Shown piece after piece: positions 1 to 7,559 of a DNA stretch of 12,584 bases. Below the pieces are notes generated by a model that worked only from the letters and a program-made list of their open reading frames with translations, was not told the DNA's origin and did no database searches. Each line of letters opens with the position of its first letter. Within the stretch, counting starts at the first letter, position 1. This DNA is from an uncultured Sutterella sp. (GTDB lineage: Bacteria > Pseudomonadota > Gammaproteobacteria > Burkholderiales > Burkholderiaceae_F), in NCBI GenBank assembly GCA_900767875.1, contig CAAGAT010000042.1:1-12584 (forward strand). Reading direction: 5' to 3'. A program made the translations under genes and the position numbers.

Positions 1-714
1 ATTGAGGAGAGCGACGGCATCGAGTGGCTGGCGGTCAACCCGCCGCCGCGCGGCAACTTTGCCTCGGAAAAGAAGGCGGCGCTTTTTGGCGAGCCCGCCG
101 CCAAGCAGCTGCTCATGCCCGTCGAGGCCCTCAAGATTCGCGGACGCCACAACGCCATGAATGCCTTGGCGGCCCTGGCGCTCGTGGACGCCGCGGGCCT
201 GCCCCTGGGGCCGGCCCTGCAGGTTCTCAAGGACTACCGGGGCGAAGCGCACCGCGTGCAGCCGGTGCTGTCCGTCAACGGCATCGAATTTATCGACGAC
301 AGCAAGGGCACTAATGTCGGGGCCGTCAAGGCCGCGCTCGAGGGGCTCGGCAAGAGCGGCCGGCGCGTGAGCATCATTCTGGGCGGCGACGGCAAGGGAC
401 AGGACTTTGCGCCCCTAGCCGAGCCGCTGGCCCAATACGCCGACTTTGCCGTTCTCATCGGCCGCGACGCCGACAAAATTGAGGCGGGCATTGCCGGAAG
501 CGGTGTTCGCTTGGCGCACGCGGGCACCGACTTTGAGGCGGCCGTGCAGCTGGCCTTCGAGCAGGCGCCCGCCGGTGGCGTGGTGTTGCTGTCGCCCGCT
601 TGCGCGAGTTGGGACATGTTCGCCAACTACGCCGAGCGCAGCGAACGATTCGTGAAAAAGGCCCGCCAAATTCAGCAAACGATGGAAGGCAAGGCCGAGG
701 AAGGGGGTCGATGA
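1..714 (+). CDS. murD: UDP-N-acetylmuramoylalanine--D-glutamate ligase MurD (5' end outside window)
   Basis: Cytoplasmic Mur ligase that adds D-glutamate to UDP-MurNAc-L-Ala using ATP, the second amino-acid addition in peptidoglycan precursor synthesis. Only the last 237 residues are present; the reading frame is open from base 1, so the N-terminal UDP-binding domain and the P-loop lie upstream of the window. Visible family motifs are GRHNAMNALAALAL at the start of the C-terminal region, HRVQ...NGIEFIDDSKGTN (domain-linker and C-terminal ligand region), ILGGDGKGQDF, and near the end LLSPACASWDMF...NYAERSERF, which is diagnostic of MurD rather than MurC, E or F. The stop TGA (712-714) overlaps the ftsW ATG (711-713), so the two are probably translationally coupled. 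Position directly before ftsW is the standard dcw order. Identification is secure; only the full length is unknown. Confidence 0.96.
   Translation: MEESDGIEWLAVNPPPRGNFASEKKAALFGEPAAKQLLMPVEALKIRGRHNAMNALAALALVDAAGLPLGPALQVLKDYRGEAHRVQPVLSVNGIEFIDDSKGTNVGAVKAALEGLGKSGRRVSIILGGDGKGQDFAPLAEPLAQYADFAVLIGRDADKIEAGIAGSGVRLAHAGTDFEAAVQLAFEQAPAGGVVLLSPACASWDMFANYAERSERFVKKARQIQQTMEGKAEEGGR
697..707 (+). promoter_or_regulatory. Ribosome binding site of ftsW inside murD 3' end
   Basis: Purine run GAGGAAGGGGG ends 3 nt before the ATG at 711; its AGGAA core is 8 nt away, a normal Shine-Dalgarno spacing. It decides the ftsW start at 711 over in-frame codons further upstream (from 600), which lie within murD coding sequence. 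Confidence 0.7.
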
Positions 715-1937
715 AGCTTTTTTTCCGCAACAGCGCCCCGCAGCCGCGCGTGTACCGAGCCTGGGCCGATGAGCCCGTGCTGCGCGGCCACAACACGAGC
801 ATGCGCGCCGACGGCTACGACTCGGCCGTGGTGCTGCTCACCCTGGCCATTTTGGCCGTCGGTGCCCTGATGGTTTACTCGGCCTCGATTTCGCTGGCCG
901 ACAGCCCGCGCTACAGCACGACGCAGTATCACTTTCTGATGCGCCATCTGGGCTCGATTGCGGTCGGGATGGGCGCGGCCTACGTGGTGTGCCGCATTCC
1001 GATGCGCGTGTGGTACAAGCTCGCGCCCTGGCTCATGGGCGCGGCCGTGGTGTTTTTGTTTTTGGTGCTGCTGCCGGGCATCGGCAAGTCGGTCAACGGC
1101 TCGCGACGCTGGATCAACCTGGGCATTCTCAACCTGCAGGTCACTGAGTTTGCCAAGTTCGCCATCCTGCTCGGCGCGGCAGCCTTTACCGTGCGCCGCC
1201 AGGACTACATGCATTCGTTCAGCAAGGGGCTCGGCCCCATGGCCCTGGTGATGTGTTTGGTGGCGGGTCTCATCAGTATGCAGCCCGACCTTGGGGCCAT
1301 CATGGTGACGGTGGCGATCGCCATGGGCGTGCTCTTTCTCGGGGGCCTGAATTTCCGCATTTTCCTCGTGGTGTCCGTGGCCGTGATTGCGGTGGTGACG
1401 CTCATGATCTACGACTCGCCCTGGCGACTGCAGCGCGTGATGGCTTACCTCGATCCCTGGAGCAGCGACTATGCCCTGGACAAGGCCTATCAGCTCAGTC
1501 ACTCGCTCATTGCCTTCGGGCGCGGCGAGTGGCTCGGCGTCGGGCTCGGGGCCTCGGTGGAAAAACTGCATTACCTCCCGGAAGCGCACACCGACTTCAT
1601 TTTGGCTGTGCTCGGTGAAGAGCTCGGCTTTGCCGGGGTGATGGCGCTGCTGACGGCCTACTATTTTCTCGTGCGCCGCGCCTTTGCCATCGGGCGTCAG
1701 GCCATCAAGCTCGATCGGGTGTTCTCGGGGCTTGTGGCCGAAGGCGTGGGCATTTGGATCGGCATTCAGGTCATCATCAACACGGGGGTGGCCACGGGGC
1801 TGCTGCCCACCAAGGGGCTGACGCTGCCGCTGATGAGCTACGGCGGCTCCTCGATCCTCTTTACGCTGGCGGCCGTGGGGCTGCTCTTGAGGGTGGACCG
1901 GGAAAACCGCGTGCTGATGCGCGGCGGAAAAGTTTAA
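711..1937 (+). CDS. ftsW: Septal peptidoglycan polymerase FtsW (SEDS family)
   Basis: Inner-membrane SEDS glycosyltransferase that polymerises lipid II at the division septum together with its class b PBP (FtsI). 408 aa, typical for the family, with about ten hydrophobic segments starting near residue 38. Signatures: GIGKSVNGSRRWINLG (123-138), QPDLGA (191-196), PEAHTDFILAVLGEELGF (290-307), whose Asp295 corresponds to the catalytic Asp297 of E. coli FtsW, and the SEDS signature LLPTKGLTLPLMSYGGSS (364-381). The usual QPSE motif after WINLG is QVTE here (143-146). A soluble N-terminal tail of about 35 residues precedes the first helix. The start at 711 is chosen for its Shine-Dalgarno run and the 4-nt ATGA overlap with murD. 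Order murD-ftsW-murG supports FtsW over RodA. Confidence 0.97.
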   Translation: MKLFFRNSAPQPRVYRAWADEPVLRGHNTSMRADGYDSAVVLLTLAILAVGALMVYSASISLADSPRYSTTQYHFLMRHLGSIAVGMGAAYVVCRIPMRVWYKLAPWLMGAAVVFLFLVLLPGIGKSVNGSRRWINLGILNLQVTEFAKFAILLGAAAFTVRRQDYMHSFSKGLGPMALVMCLVAGLISMQPDLGAIMVTVAIAMGVLFLGGLNFRIFLVVSVAVIAVVTLMIYDSPWRLQRVMAYLDPWSSDYALDKAYQLSHSLIAFGRGEWLGVGLGASVEKLHYLPEAHTDFILAVLGEELGFAGVMALLTAYYFLVRRAFAIGRQAIKLDRVFSGLVAEGVGIWIGIQVIINTGVATGLLPTKGLTLPLMSYGGSSILFTLAAVGLLLRVDRENRVLMRGGKV

Positions 1938-1945
1938 AAAGCAAA

Positions 1946-1976
1946 CGGCCGCGAAAGCTCAAAGGCTCGGCGGCCG
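1946..1976 (+). other. Stem-loop in the ftsW-murG gap
   Basis: Perfect 7-bp inverted repeat CGGCCGC (1946-1952) / GCGGCCG (1970-1976) around a 17-nt loop, in the only sizeable gap (69 nt, 1938-2006) of the murD-ftsA run. No T-tract follows, so it is not a classical terminator. It could stabilise or process the mRNA, or be chance in GC-rich DNA. Confidence 0.35.
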
Positions 1977-2006
1977 CAGACGAAAGAGACAGGAACAAGA
2001 GACAGT

Positions 2007-3086
2007 ATGTCCGGAAAGAAACTGATGATTGCGGCGGCCGGCACCGGCGGCCATGTGATGCCCGGTTTGGCGGTGGCCCGCGAAATGCGCCGCCGCGGCT
2101 GGCAGGTCGAGTGGATCGGCACGCAGGTCGGCATGGAAGGGAGCCTCGTCGGCAAAGACGGCATCGCCTTTACCGGCCTGGACTTTCGCGGCATGCGCGG
2201 CCGCGGCCTTTTCGGGCTGATCACCGGAGCGGTCAAGCTCATGAAGTCGACGATGGCGGCCAAGAAGATCTTTGCCCGCCACAAGCCCGACGTTCTTTTT
2301 ACCACGGGCGGCTACATCGCCGTGCCCGCCTGCAAGGGGGCCGAATCGGCCAAGACGCCGATCGTTCTGATGAACTGCGACGCCGACATTTTGATGAGCA
2401 GCAAGATCGTGCTCGATAAGGCCAAGCTCGTGGCCTGCGGCTTTGCGGGCAGCGCCCGCAGCTGCGCCCGTGAAAAGGGCCGCATCACAGGCAATCCGGT
2501 GCGCGCCGAAATCGAATCGCTACCCGCGCCCGAAGAGCGCCTGGCCTCGCACACGGGCCGCATGCGCCTGCTCGTGTTCGGCGGCAGCCTCGGCGCCAAG
2601 GTGCTCAACGAAACCGTGCCCGAAGCGCTCGCGCTCTTTGACGAGGAAAAGCGTCCCATCGTGCTACATCAGACCGGCAAGGGCAATGTCGAAGCCGTCA
2701 AGGCCCGCTACGCGCAACTCGGGGTTGAAGCTGAAGTGGTCGAATTCATCGACGCGATGGACGAGGCTTACCGCGACAGCGACGTGGTGCTGTGCCGCTC
2801 GGGCGCGATGACCGTAAGCGAAATCTGCGCCGCGGGTTCCGCGAGCATTCTCGTGCCCTTCGTGGCCAAGACGACGAGCCATCAGCTCGGCAACGCCCGC
2901 TATATGGCCGGGCGCGACGCCGCCGTGTTGCTCGAGCAGTCGCAGCTCACCCGCGAGCACCTCTTCGGGGTGCTCATGAGCCTCAAGCGTGACCGCATTC
3001 TGCAGCTGGCGCAAAATGCCCGCAGTCTGGCGCGCGCCAACGCGGCCGAGGCCGTCTGCGACATGATCGAAGAGGCGGCCCGCTAA
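2007..3086 (+). CDS. murG: UDP-GlcNAc:lipid I N-acetylglucosaminyltransferase MurG
   Basis: Membrane-associated GT-B (GT28) enzyme on the cytoplasmic face that transfers GlcNAc to lipid I, making lipid II, the FtsW substrate. 359 aa, normal length. The N-terminal half has AGTGGHVMPGLAVA (11-24; the family usually has GGTGGH) and FTTGGYIAVPA (98-108). The C-terminal UDP-GlcNAc half has ITGNPVR (160-166), LLVFGGSLGAKVLNETVPEAL (188-208), HQTGKGN, CRSGAMTVSEI (263-273, with the conserved Glu272) and SHQLGNARY (291-299). The segment where most MurG proteins carry HEQN followed by G-L-T-N is instead LMNCDADILMSSK (121-133), an unusual divergence at a conserved cleft motif. ATG at 2007 has only a weak ribosome site (AGGA at 1991-1994, 12 nt away). 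It sits between ftsW and murC, as in classical dcw clusters. Confidence 0.95.
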   Translation: MSGKKLMIAAAGTGGHVMPGLAVAREMRRRGWQVEWIGTQVGMEGSLVGKDGIAFTGLDFRGMRGRGLFGLITGAVKLMKSTMAAKKIFARHKPDVLFTTGGYIAVPACKGAESAKTPIVLMNCDADILMSSKIVLDKAKLVACGFAGSARSCAREKGRITGNPVRAEIESLPAPEERLASHTGRMRLLVFGGSLGAKVLNETVPEALALFDEEKRPIVLHQTGKGNVEAVKARYAQLGVEAEVVEFIDAMDEAYRDSDVVLCRSGAMTVSEICAAGSASILVPFVAKTTSHQLGNARYMAGRDAAVLLEQSQLTREHLFGVLMSLKRDRILQLAQNARSLARANAAEAVCDMIEEAAR

Positions 3087-3087
3087 A

Positions 3088-3092
3088 AAGGA
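3088..3092 (+). promoter_or_regulatory. Ribosome binding site of murC
   Basis: AAGGA lies just after the murG stop (TAA 3084-3086) and 8 nt before the murC ATG at 3101. It supports that start and reinitiation after murG. Confidence 0.6.
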
Positions 3093-3100
3093 ACGGAACA

Positions 3101-4501
3101 ATGAAGTTTGTTGTCAAACACATCCACTTCGTGGGCATCGGCGGCACGGGCATGTGCGGCATTGCCGAAGTGCTCAAGAACCTGGGGTATGCGGTAAGCG
3201 GCTCGGACCTGAGCCGCAGCGCCGTCACGGAGCGCCTCTCCAAGCTCGGCATCACGATCTACCAGGGGCACAGCGCCGAAAACATCACGGGCGCCGACTG
3301 CCTGGTGGTCTCCTCGGCCGTGCACGACGGCAACCCGGAAGTGGAGGCGGCCCGCCGCCGCAACATTCCGGTGGTGCCCCGCGCGGTGATGCTCGCCGAA
3401 CTGATGCGTCTGCGCCGCGGCATCGCTATTGCGGGCACGCACGGCAAGACGACCACGACGTCCCTGACGGCTTCGCTTCTGGCCGCGGGCGACCTGGATC
3501 CGACCTACGTGATCGGCGGGCGCCTGAATAGCTCGGGCGCCAACGCGCGTCTGGGCACGGGCGACTACATCGTGGCCGAAGCCGACGAGTCGGACGCAAG
3601 TTTCCTGAACCTGTCCCCGGTCATCGCCGCCGTCACCAACATCGACGAAGACCATATGGCCACCTACGGGCACGATTTCGTGCGCCTGAAAAAGGCCTTT
3701 GTGGACTTCATCGGCCGTCTGCCCTTCTACGGCGTGGCGGTGCTGTGCACCGACGACAAGAACGTGGCCTCGATCGTGCCGATGATCAGCCGCCGCGTGG
3801 TCTCCTACGGCCTGAACGATCAGGCCGAAGTGCGCGCCATCGACGTGCGGTGCGAGGGCACGCGGATGCGCTACACGATTTTGCGCAAGGGCCACGAGCC
3901 CCTGCCCGTGGTGCTCAACCTGCCGGGCATGCACAACGTCGTCAATTCGCTCGCGGCTGTGGCGATGGCCACGCTCGTTGGCGTCTCGGACGAGGCGATC
4001 GTGCGGGCCCTGGCCGAATTCACCGGCGTGGGCCGGCGCTTTGCGCAGTACGGCGAAATCCCCGTCGATCCCGAGCACCCCGAAAAGGGCACGTTTACGC
4101 TCATCGACGACTACGGGCACCATCCGCACGAGATGGCCGCCACGATTGCGGCCGCTCGCGGCGCCTGGCCCGAAAAGCGCCTGGTGCTGGCCTTCCAGCC
4201 GCACCGCTACACACGCACTCGCGACTGCTTCGAGGACTTCATCAAGGTGCTCTCGCAGGCCGACCGCCTGGTGCTCGCGGACGTGTATCCTGCCGGCGAA
4301 GATCCGATTCCGGGCGCCGGCGGCCGTGATCTGGCCCGCGCGCTACGCCTGAAGGGTTGCGAAAACCTGATCTTTTGTGAAACCACCGACGAAATGCCGC
4401 AGGCCGTGCGAAGCCTCGTGCGGGACGGCGACCTGGTGATCACCATGGGGGCGGGCAACGTGGCGCGTGTGCCGCAGCTGCTCTCGGGCAAAGTGATTTG
4501 A
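3101..4501 (+). CDS. murC: UDP-N-acetylmuramate--L-alanine ligase MurC
   Basis: Cytoplasmic ATP-dependent ligase adding L-Ala to UDP-MurNAc, the first peptide-stem step. 466 aa, usual length. Domains in order: N-terminal UDP-binding domain opening with HFVGIGGTGMCGIAEVL (9-25); central ATPase domain with P-loop GTHGKTTTT (112-120), EADESDASFL (160-169) and NIDEDHM (180-186); PGMHNVVNSLAAVA (275-288); C-terminal domain with IDDYGHHPHE (335-344) and FQPHRYTRT (365-373). DDYGHHP and QPHRYTR are diagnostic of MurC within the Mur ligases. The ATG at 3101 is 14 nt after murG and has a good ribosome site; ddl follows after 10 nt, so the gene is clearly inside the dcw operon. No missing key residue was noticed. 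Confidence 0.98.
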   Translation: MKFVVKHIHFVGIGGTGMCGIAEVLKNLGYAVSGSDLSRSAVTERLSKLGITIYQGHSAENITGADCLVVSSAVHDGNPEVEAARRRNIPVVPRAVMLAELMRLRRGIAIAGTHGKTTTTSLTASLLAAGDLDPTYVIGGRLNSSGANARLGTGDYIVAEADESDASFLNLSPVIAAVTNIDEDHMATYGHDFVRLKKAFVDFIGRLPFYGVAVLCTDDKNVASIVPMISRRVVSYGLNDQAEVRAIDVRCEGTRMRYTILRKGHEPLPVVLNLPGMHNVVNSLAAVAMATLVGVSDEAIVRALAEFTGVGRRFAQYGEIPVDPEHPEKGTFTLIDDYGHHPHEMAATIAAARGAWPEKRLVLAFQPHRYTRTRDCFEDFIKVLSQADRLVLADVYPAGEDPIPGAGGRDLARALRLKGCENLIFCETTDEMPQAVRSLVRDGDLVITMGAGNVARVPQLLSGKVI

Positions 4502-4511
4502 GGATAGAGAA

Positions 4512-5465
4512 ATGACGTTTACCACCACCACCGATCCCAAATCCCTGGGCCGCATCGCCGTGCTCATGGGCGGCTTCAGCAGTGAGCGCAAGGTGTCGCT
4601 CTCGAGCGGCTTGGGCGTGCTCAAGGCCCTGCAGGAAGCCGGGTGCGATGCGCACAAGGTTGATCCGGCCCAAATCGATCTCATGAGCCTGCGCGGACAG
4701 TTTGATCGGGCCGTCATCAGTCTGCACGGGCGCTTCGGCGAAGACGGCTGCGTGCAGGGCGTGCTCGAATACCTGCAGATTCCCTACACGGGGGCGGGCG
4801 TGCGCGCCTGCGCCCTGTCGATGGACAAGGACACGACGCGGCGCGTGTGGGCGCAGTCGGGCATTCCCGTGGCCAAGGGGTTTGTGGCCACTTCGCCCGA
4901 TCAGGCCGAGGAGATCCTCGCCGCTCTGGGCAGCGACGTCGTCGTCAAGCCCTCGGGCGAGGGCTCGTCCGTGGGCGTCTTCAAACTGCAAAACGCCGAC
5001 GCGGCCACGCTGCGCGGCGCCCTGACCGAGGCCCTGGCCTTTGACAAAAAGGTGCTCGTCGAAGAGCGCTGGTTCGGGCGGGAACTGACGGTTGCGGTTC
5101 TGGGCGGCAAGGCGCTTCCGATCATAGAAATCAAGGCCCCAAAGGGCAACTACGACTACCAGAACAAGTACTTCGGCGATGCGGTCAAGTACGACTGCCC
5201 GGCCGACCTGACGGACGACGTGGCCGCGCGGGTGCGCGAGGCCTGCGAGAGGGCCTTTGCGGCCATCGACGCGCGCGGCTGGGGCCGCATCGACGTGATG
5301 CTGCGCGACGACGGCAGCTTCATTTTGCTCGAATTTAACGCGAGCCCGGGCATGACCCCGCACAGCCTCGTGCCGATGGCCGCCCGTGCCGTGGGGATGG
5401 ACTACCGGCAGCTTTGCGTGTGGCTGGCCGAGCACGCCGCGCTTGACGGCGCCGCCCATCGCTAA
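4512..5465 (+). CDS. ddl: D-alanine--D-alanine ligase (DdlB type)
   Basis: Cytoplasmic ATP-grasp enzyme joining two D-alanines for the MurF step. 317 aa, DdlB-like length. Motifs: GGFSSERKVSLSSG (20-33, N-terminal D-Ala site), LHGRFGEDGCVQGVLE (71-86), SMDKDTTRR (103-111), VVKPSGEGSSVGV (144-156, ATP-grasp lid), NYDYQNKY (213-220), GWGRIDVM (256-263) and EFNASPGMTPHSLVPMA (274-290). Arg259, Asn276, Gly280 and Ser285 line up with DdlB Arg255, Asn272, Gly276 and Ser281 at a constant offset. The final motif is EFNASPGMT rather than the common EVNTSPGMT, a mild change. AGGA at 4501-4504 overlaps the murC stop and lies 7 nt before the ATG. ftsQ follows after 12 nt. Position between murC and ftsQ is the standard site of ddlB. 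Confidence 0.97.
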   Translation: MTFTTTTDPKSLGRIAVLMGGFSSERKVSLSSGLGVLKALQEAGCDAHKVDPAQIDLMSLRGQFDRAVISLHGRFGEDGCVQGVLEYLQIPYTGAGVRACALSMDKDTTRRVWAQSGIPVAKGFVATSPDQAEEILAALGSDVVVKPSGEGSSVGVFKLQNADAATLRGALTEALAFDKKVLVEERWFGRELTVAVLGGKALPIIEIKAPKGNYDYQNKYFGDAVKYDCPADLTDDVAARVREACERAFAAIDARGWGRIDVMLRDDGSFILLEFNASPGMTPHSLVPMAARAVGMDYRQLCVWLAEHAALDGAAHR

Positions 5466-5472
5466 GGGAGGG
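5464..5472 (+). promoter_or_regulatory. Ribosome binding site deciding the ftsQ start
   Basis: AAGGGAGGG overlaps the ddl stop codon. Two in-frame GTG codons follow: 5472 has no spacing from the site, whereas 5478 is 6 nt from GGAGG. The second is therefore preferred as the ftsQ start. Confidence 0.65.
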
Positions 5473-5477
5473 TGCGC

Positions 5478-6242
5478 GTGAAGCTTCCCCGACTTCTGGG
5501 CAAAACGCTCGGTGTGCTCGTAACGGCGGCCGCCGTCTCGTCGCTGGCGTGGTATCTGCTCACCGCCGACGCGCTCGAGATCAAGACGATCGAAGTGCGC
5601 GGGCCCGTGGAAGCCGCGGGCCTGCAGGAAGTCACGCGCACGGTTGAAGAGAGCCTGACGGGCAACATTCTCACGGCCGACATCGGCGCCGTGAAAAAGG
5701 CCGTCGAAGGCATCACCTGGATCAAGTCGGCCTACGTCTCGCGCCTGTGGCCCGACTCGCTTTACATCGAGGTCGAGCGCCACAAGTCGGTGGCCATTTG
5801 GGAAGACGGGCGGCTCGTGAGTGAAGCGGGCGTTTTGTACGTGAGCAACGACGAGCCCATCGAGCGTCTCATGCAGCTGCCCGCTTTTTCGGGCGATCCG
5901 CAATACGCGCCCGAGGCCGTCTCCTATCTGCCGCGCTTTAACGAAGTGGCCGGCAAAATCGGCGCCCGCGTCAAGGCCGTCAAGGCCACCTTCCGCGGCA
6001 GCTGGTCCGTGGTGCTCGAGTCCCCGCAGTTTTTGTCGATGGAAATCGAGCTCGGGCGGGCCCTGACGACGGGCGGCCCGGTCAATCACCTGCAGCAGGT
6101 CGTCGACAACATGAACCGCGTGGCCGACATGCTCAAGGCCTATCCCGAAAAGATCGACGCCCGCTACAAAAACGCCTTTGCCGTGCAGTTGCCGCCTTCG
6201 TATCGGCAAAGCGCCGTCTCGCCGGCCAAGAGCTCCCCCTAA
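5478..6242 (+). CDS. ftsQ: Cell division protein FtsQ (DivIB)
   Basis: Bitopic inner-membrane protein that recruits FtsL and FtsB and links early and late divisome components. 254 aa from GTG 5478. Architecture as expected: a short cytoplasmic tail of about 8 residues with basic K and R; one membrane helix at about 9-29 (GKTLGVLVTAAAVSSLAWYL); a periplasmic POTRA domain at about 33-102 starting IKTIEVRGPV and containing WIKSAYVSRLWPDSLYIEVERHK-type sequence; then the beta domain with IWEDGRLVSEAGVLYV and a central VVLESPQFLSMEIELG. FtsQ is poorly conserved, so identification rests on this layout, the WPDSL.I.VE.HK stretch and location between ddl and ftsA. The cytoplasmic tail is shorter than in E. 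coli. An alternative start, GTG 5472, would add two residues. Confidence 0.94.
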   Translation: MKLPRLLGKTLGVLVTAAAVSSLAWYLLTADALEIKTIEVRGPVEAAGLQEVTRTVEESLTGNILTADIGAVKKAVEGITWIKSAYVSRLWPDSLYIEVERHKSVAIWEDGRLVSEAGVLYVSNDEPIERLMQLPAFSGDPQYAPEAVSYLPRFNEVAGKIGARVKAVKATFRGSWSVVLESPQFLSMEIELGRALTTGGPVNHLQQVVDNMNRVADMLKAYPEKIDARYKNAFAVQLPPSYRQSAVSPAKSSP

Positions 6243-6266
6243 TCCTTTCGTTCCCGTTGTTTGTCC

Positions 6267-7532
6267 ATGGAAACCGTACAGCAAAGTTCAACCATCGCCG
6301 CGCTTGATATCGGCAGCGAGAAAATCTCGGTGGCCGTCGCCGAAGTCTCCGAAAGCGGGGCGCTTACGCTGCTTGGCTTTGGCAAAGTGCCCTCGATGGG
6401 CATTCAGCACGGCAGCGTGCAGGACGTGGAACTCGCCGTCGAGTCGATCCGCGCGGCCGTGGGCGAGGCCGAACAAAATTCGCGCCGCAAGGTGACGACG
6501 GTCTCCGTGGCCCTGACGGGCAAGCACCTGCACAGCCTCAACAAGGTCGGTCAGGTGGTGCTGCCCGACGCCGAGGTCGACGCCTCGGCCGTCAAGCGCG
6601 TCACGCGCCTGGCCATGGCCTTTGACCCGAAAACCGACGGCAAGAGTGAGGACGACCGGCTCGTCTCGCACGTGGTCAAGGGCTATACGCTCGACAAGGA
6701 CGACGACGTGATGATCGACGATCCGATCGGCATGTCGGGCAGTGTTCTCAAGGCGCATGTGCACCTGGCCATCGGCTCGGACAGCGTCGTGCAAAACCTC
6801 GTCAAGTGCATCCGACGCGCGGGCTTGGACATCGAAGGACTCGTGCTGCAGCCCTGGGCGAGCGCCGCGGGCGTTCTGACGCCCACCGACAAGGAACTCG
6901 GCGTGGTGGTTCTGGACATCGGCGCGGGCACGACCGACATCTCCTGCTGGGAAAAGGGGCAGGTGGAATTTACGGCTGTGGCGGCCATGGGCGGCAACAC
7001 GATTCAGCGCGACATCGCGGCCGTTTTGGGTTGCAACATGAACGACGCCGACGAAATCAAACTCACCTACGGCCACTGGCCGCTGCGCCCCGAGGACACC
7101 TACGAGGTGGTGCGCTACGTGCGCGAATCCAACGGCGAGGCGGACACAAGTTCTTGCGAAAAAATCGTTCTGACCGTACAGTCACGCCTCACGGAAATGT
7201 TTAAAGTTATCGCCCGCAGTTATCTGGGACCGGACGGCTGGAACCTGAGAGCCTCGGCGGGCATCGTCCTGACGGGCGGCGTGGCGCGCATGTCGGGCAT
7301 CGCCGATCTGGCGCAAACCGTGCTGGGTCTGCCCGTGCGCATCGGTATGCCGCTGCTGCAAAGCGACGCGAGCATCGGGCTTGTGAGTCCCGAAGACGCC
7401 ACGGTGGTGGGGGTGCTCCTCGAAACCGTGCGCCGTCGAAAGCTCGCCGGCGCCGAAACACTCTCGCAGGGAACCTTCTCCGGACTGCTCGCGCAACTCA
7501 AGCGCATCGTGTTCGGGGACTTTTCCGGTTAG
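6267..7532 (+). CDS. ftsA: Cell division protein FtsA
   Basis: Actin-like ATPase that tethers FtsZ filaments to the inner membrane and recruits later divisome proteins. 421 aa from ATG 6267. Actin-fold elements: phosphate-1 loop ALDIGSEKISVAVAEV (12-27), an SHS2/1C region at about 80-165 with VALTGKHLHSLN, phosphate-2 loop VVLDIGAGTTDIS (214-226), adenosine motif GIVLTGGVARMSGI (332-345), and a C-terminal amphipathic membrane-targeting helix at about 405-419 (GLLAQLKRIVFGDF). All key motifs look intact. The 24-nt gap from ftsQ contains no purine-rich ribosome site; a TTG at 6261 is an alternative start adding two residues. In most proteobacteria ftsZ would follow directly; here mdaB does. Confidence 0.97.
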   Translation: METVQQSSTIAALDIGSEKISVAVAEVSESGALTLLGFGKVPSMGIQHGSVQDVELAVESIRAAVGEAEQNSRRKVTTVSVALTGKHLHSLNKVGQVVLPDAEVDASAVKRVTRLAMAFDPKTDGKSEDDRLVSHVVKGYTLDKDDDVMIDDPIGMSGSVLKAHVHLAIGSDSVVQNLVKCIRRAGLDIEGLVLQPWASAAGVLTPTDKELGVVVLDIGAGTTDISCWEKGQVEFTAVAAMGGNTIQRDIAAVLGCNMNDADEIKLTYGHWPLRPEDTYEVVRYVRESNGEADTSSCEKIVLTVQSRLTEMFKVIARSYLGPDGWNLRASAGIVLTGGVARMSGIADLAQTVLGLPVRIGMPLLQSDASIGLVSPEDATVVGVLLETVRRRKLAGAETLSQGTFSGLLAQLKRIVFGDFSG

Positions 7533-7559
7533 AACTTGAACGATTAGGACAATAAGAAA

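Noticed and set aside
4440..6284. Minus-strand open frame of about 600 codons opposite ddl and ftsQ
   Set aside because: GC-rich shadow frame: its product is rich in His, Arg, Gly and Ala without family motifs, and the + strand genes there are unmistakable.
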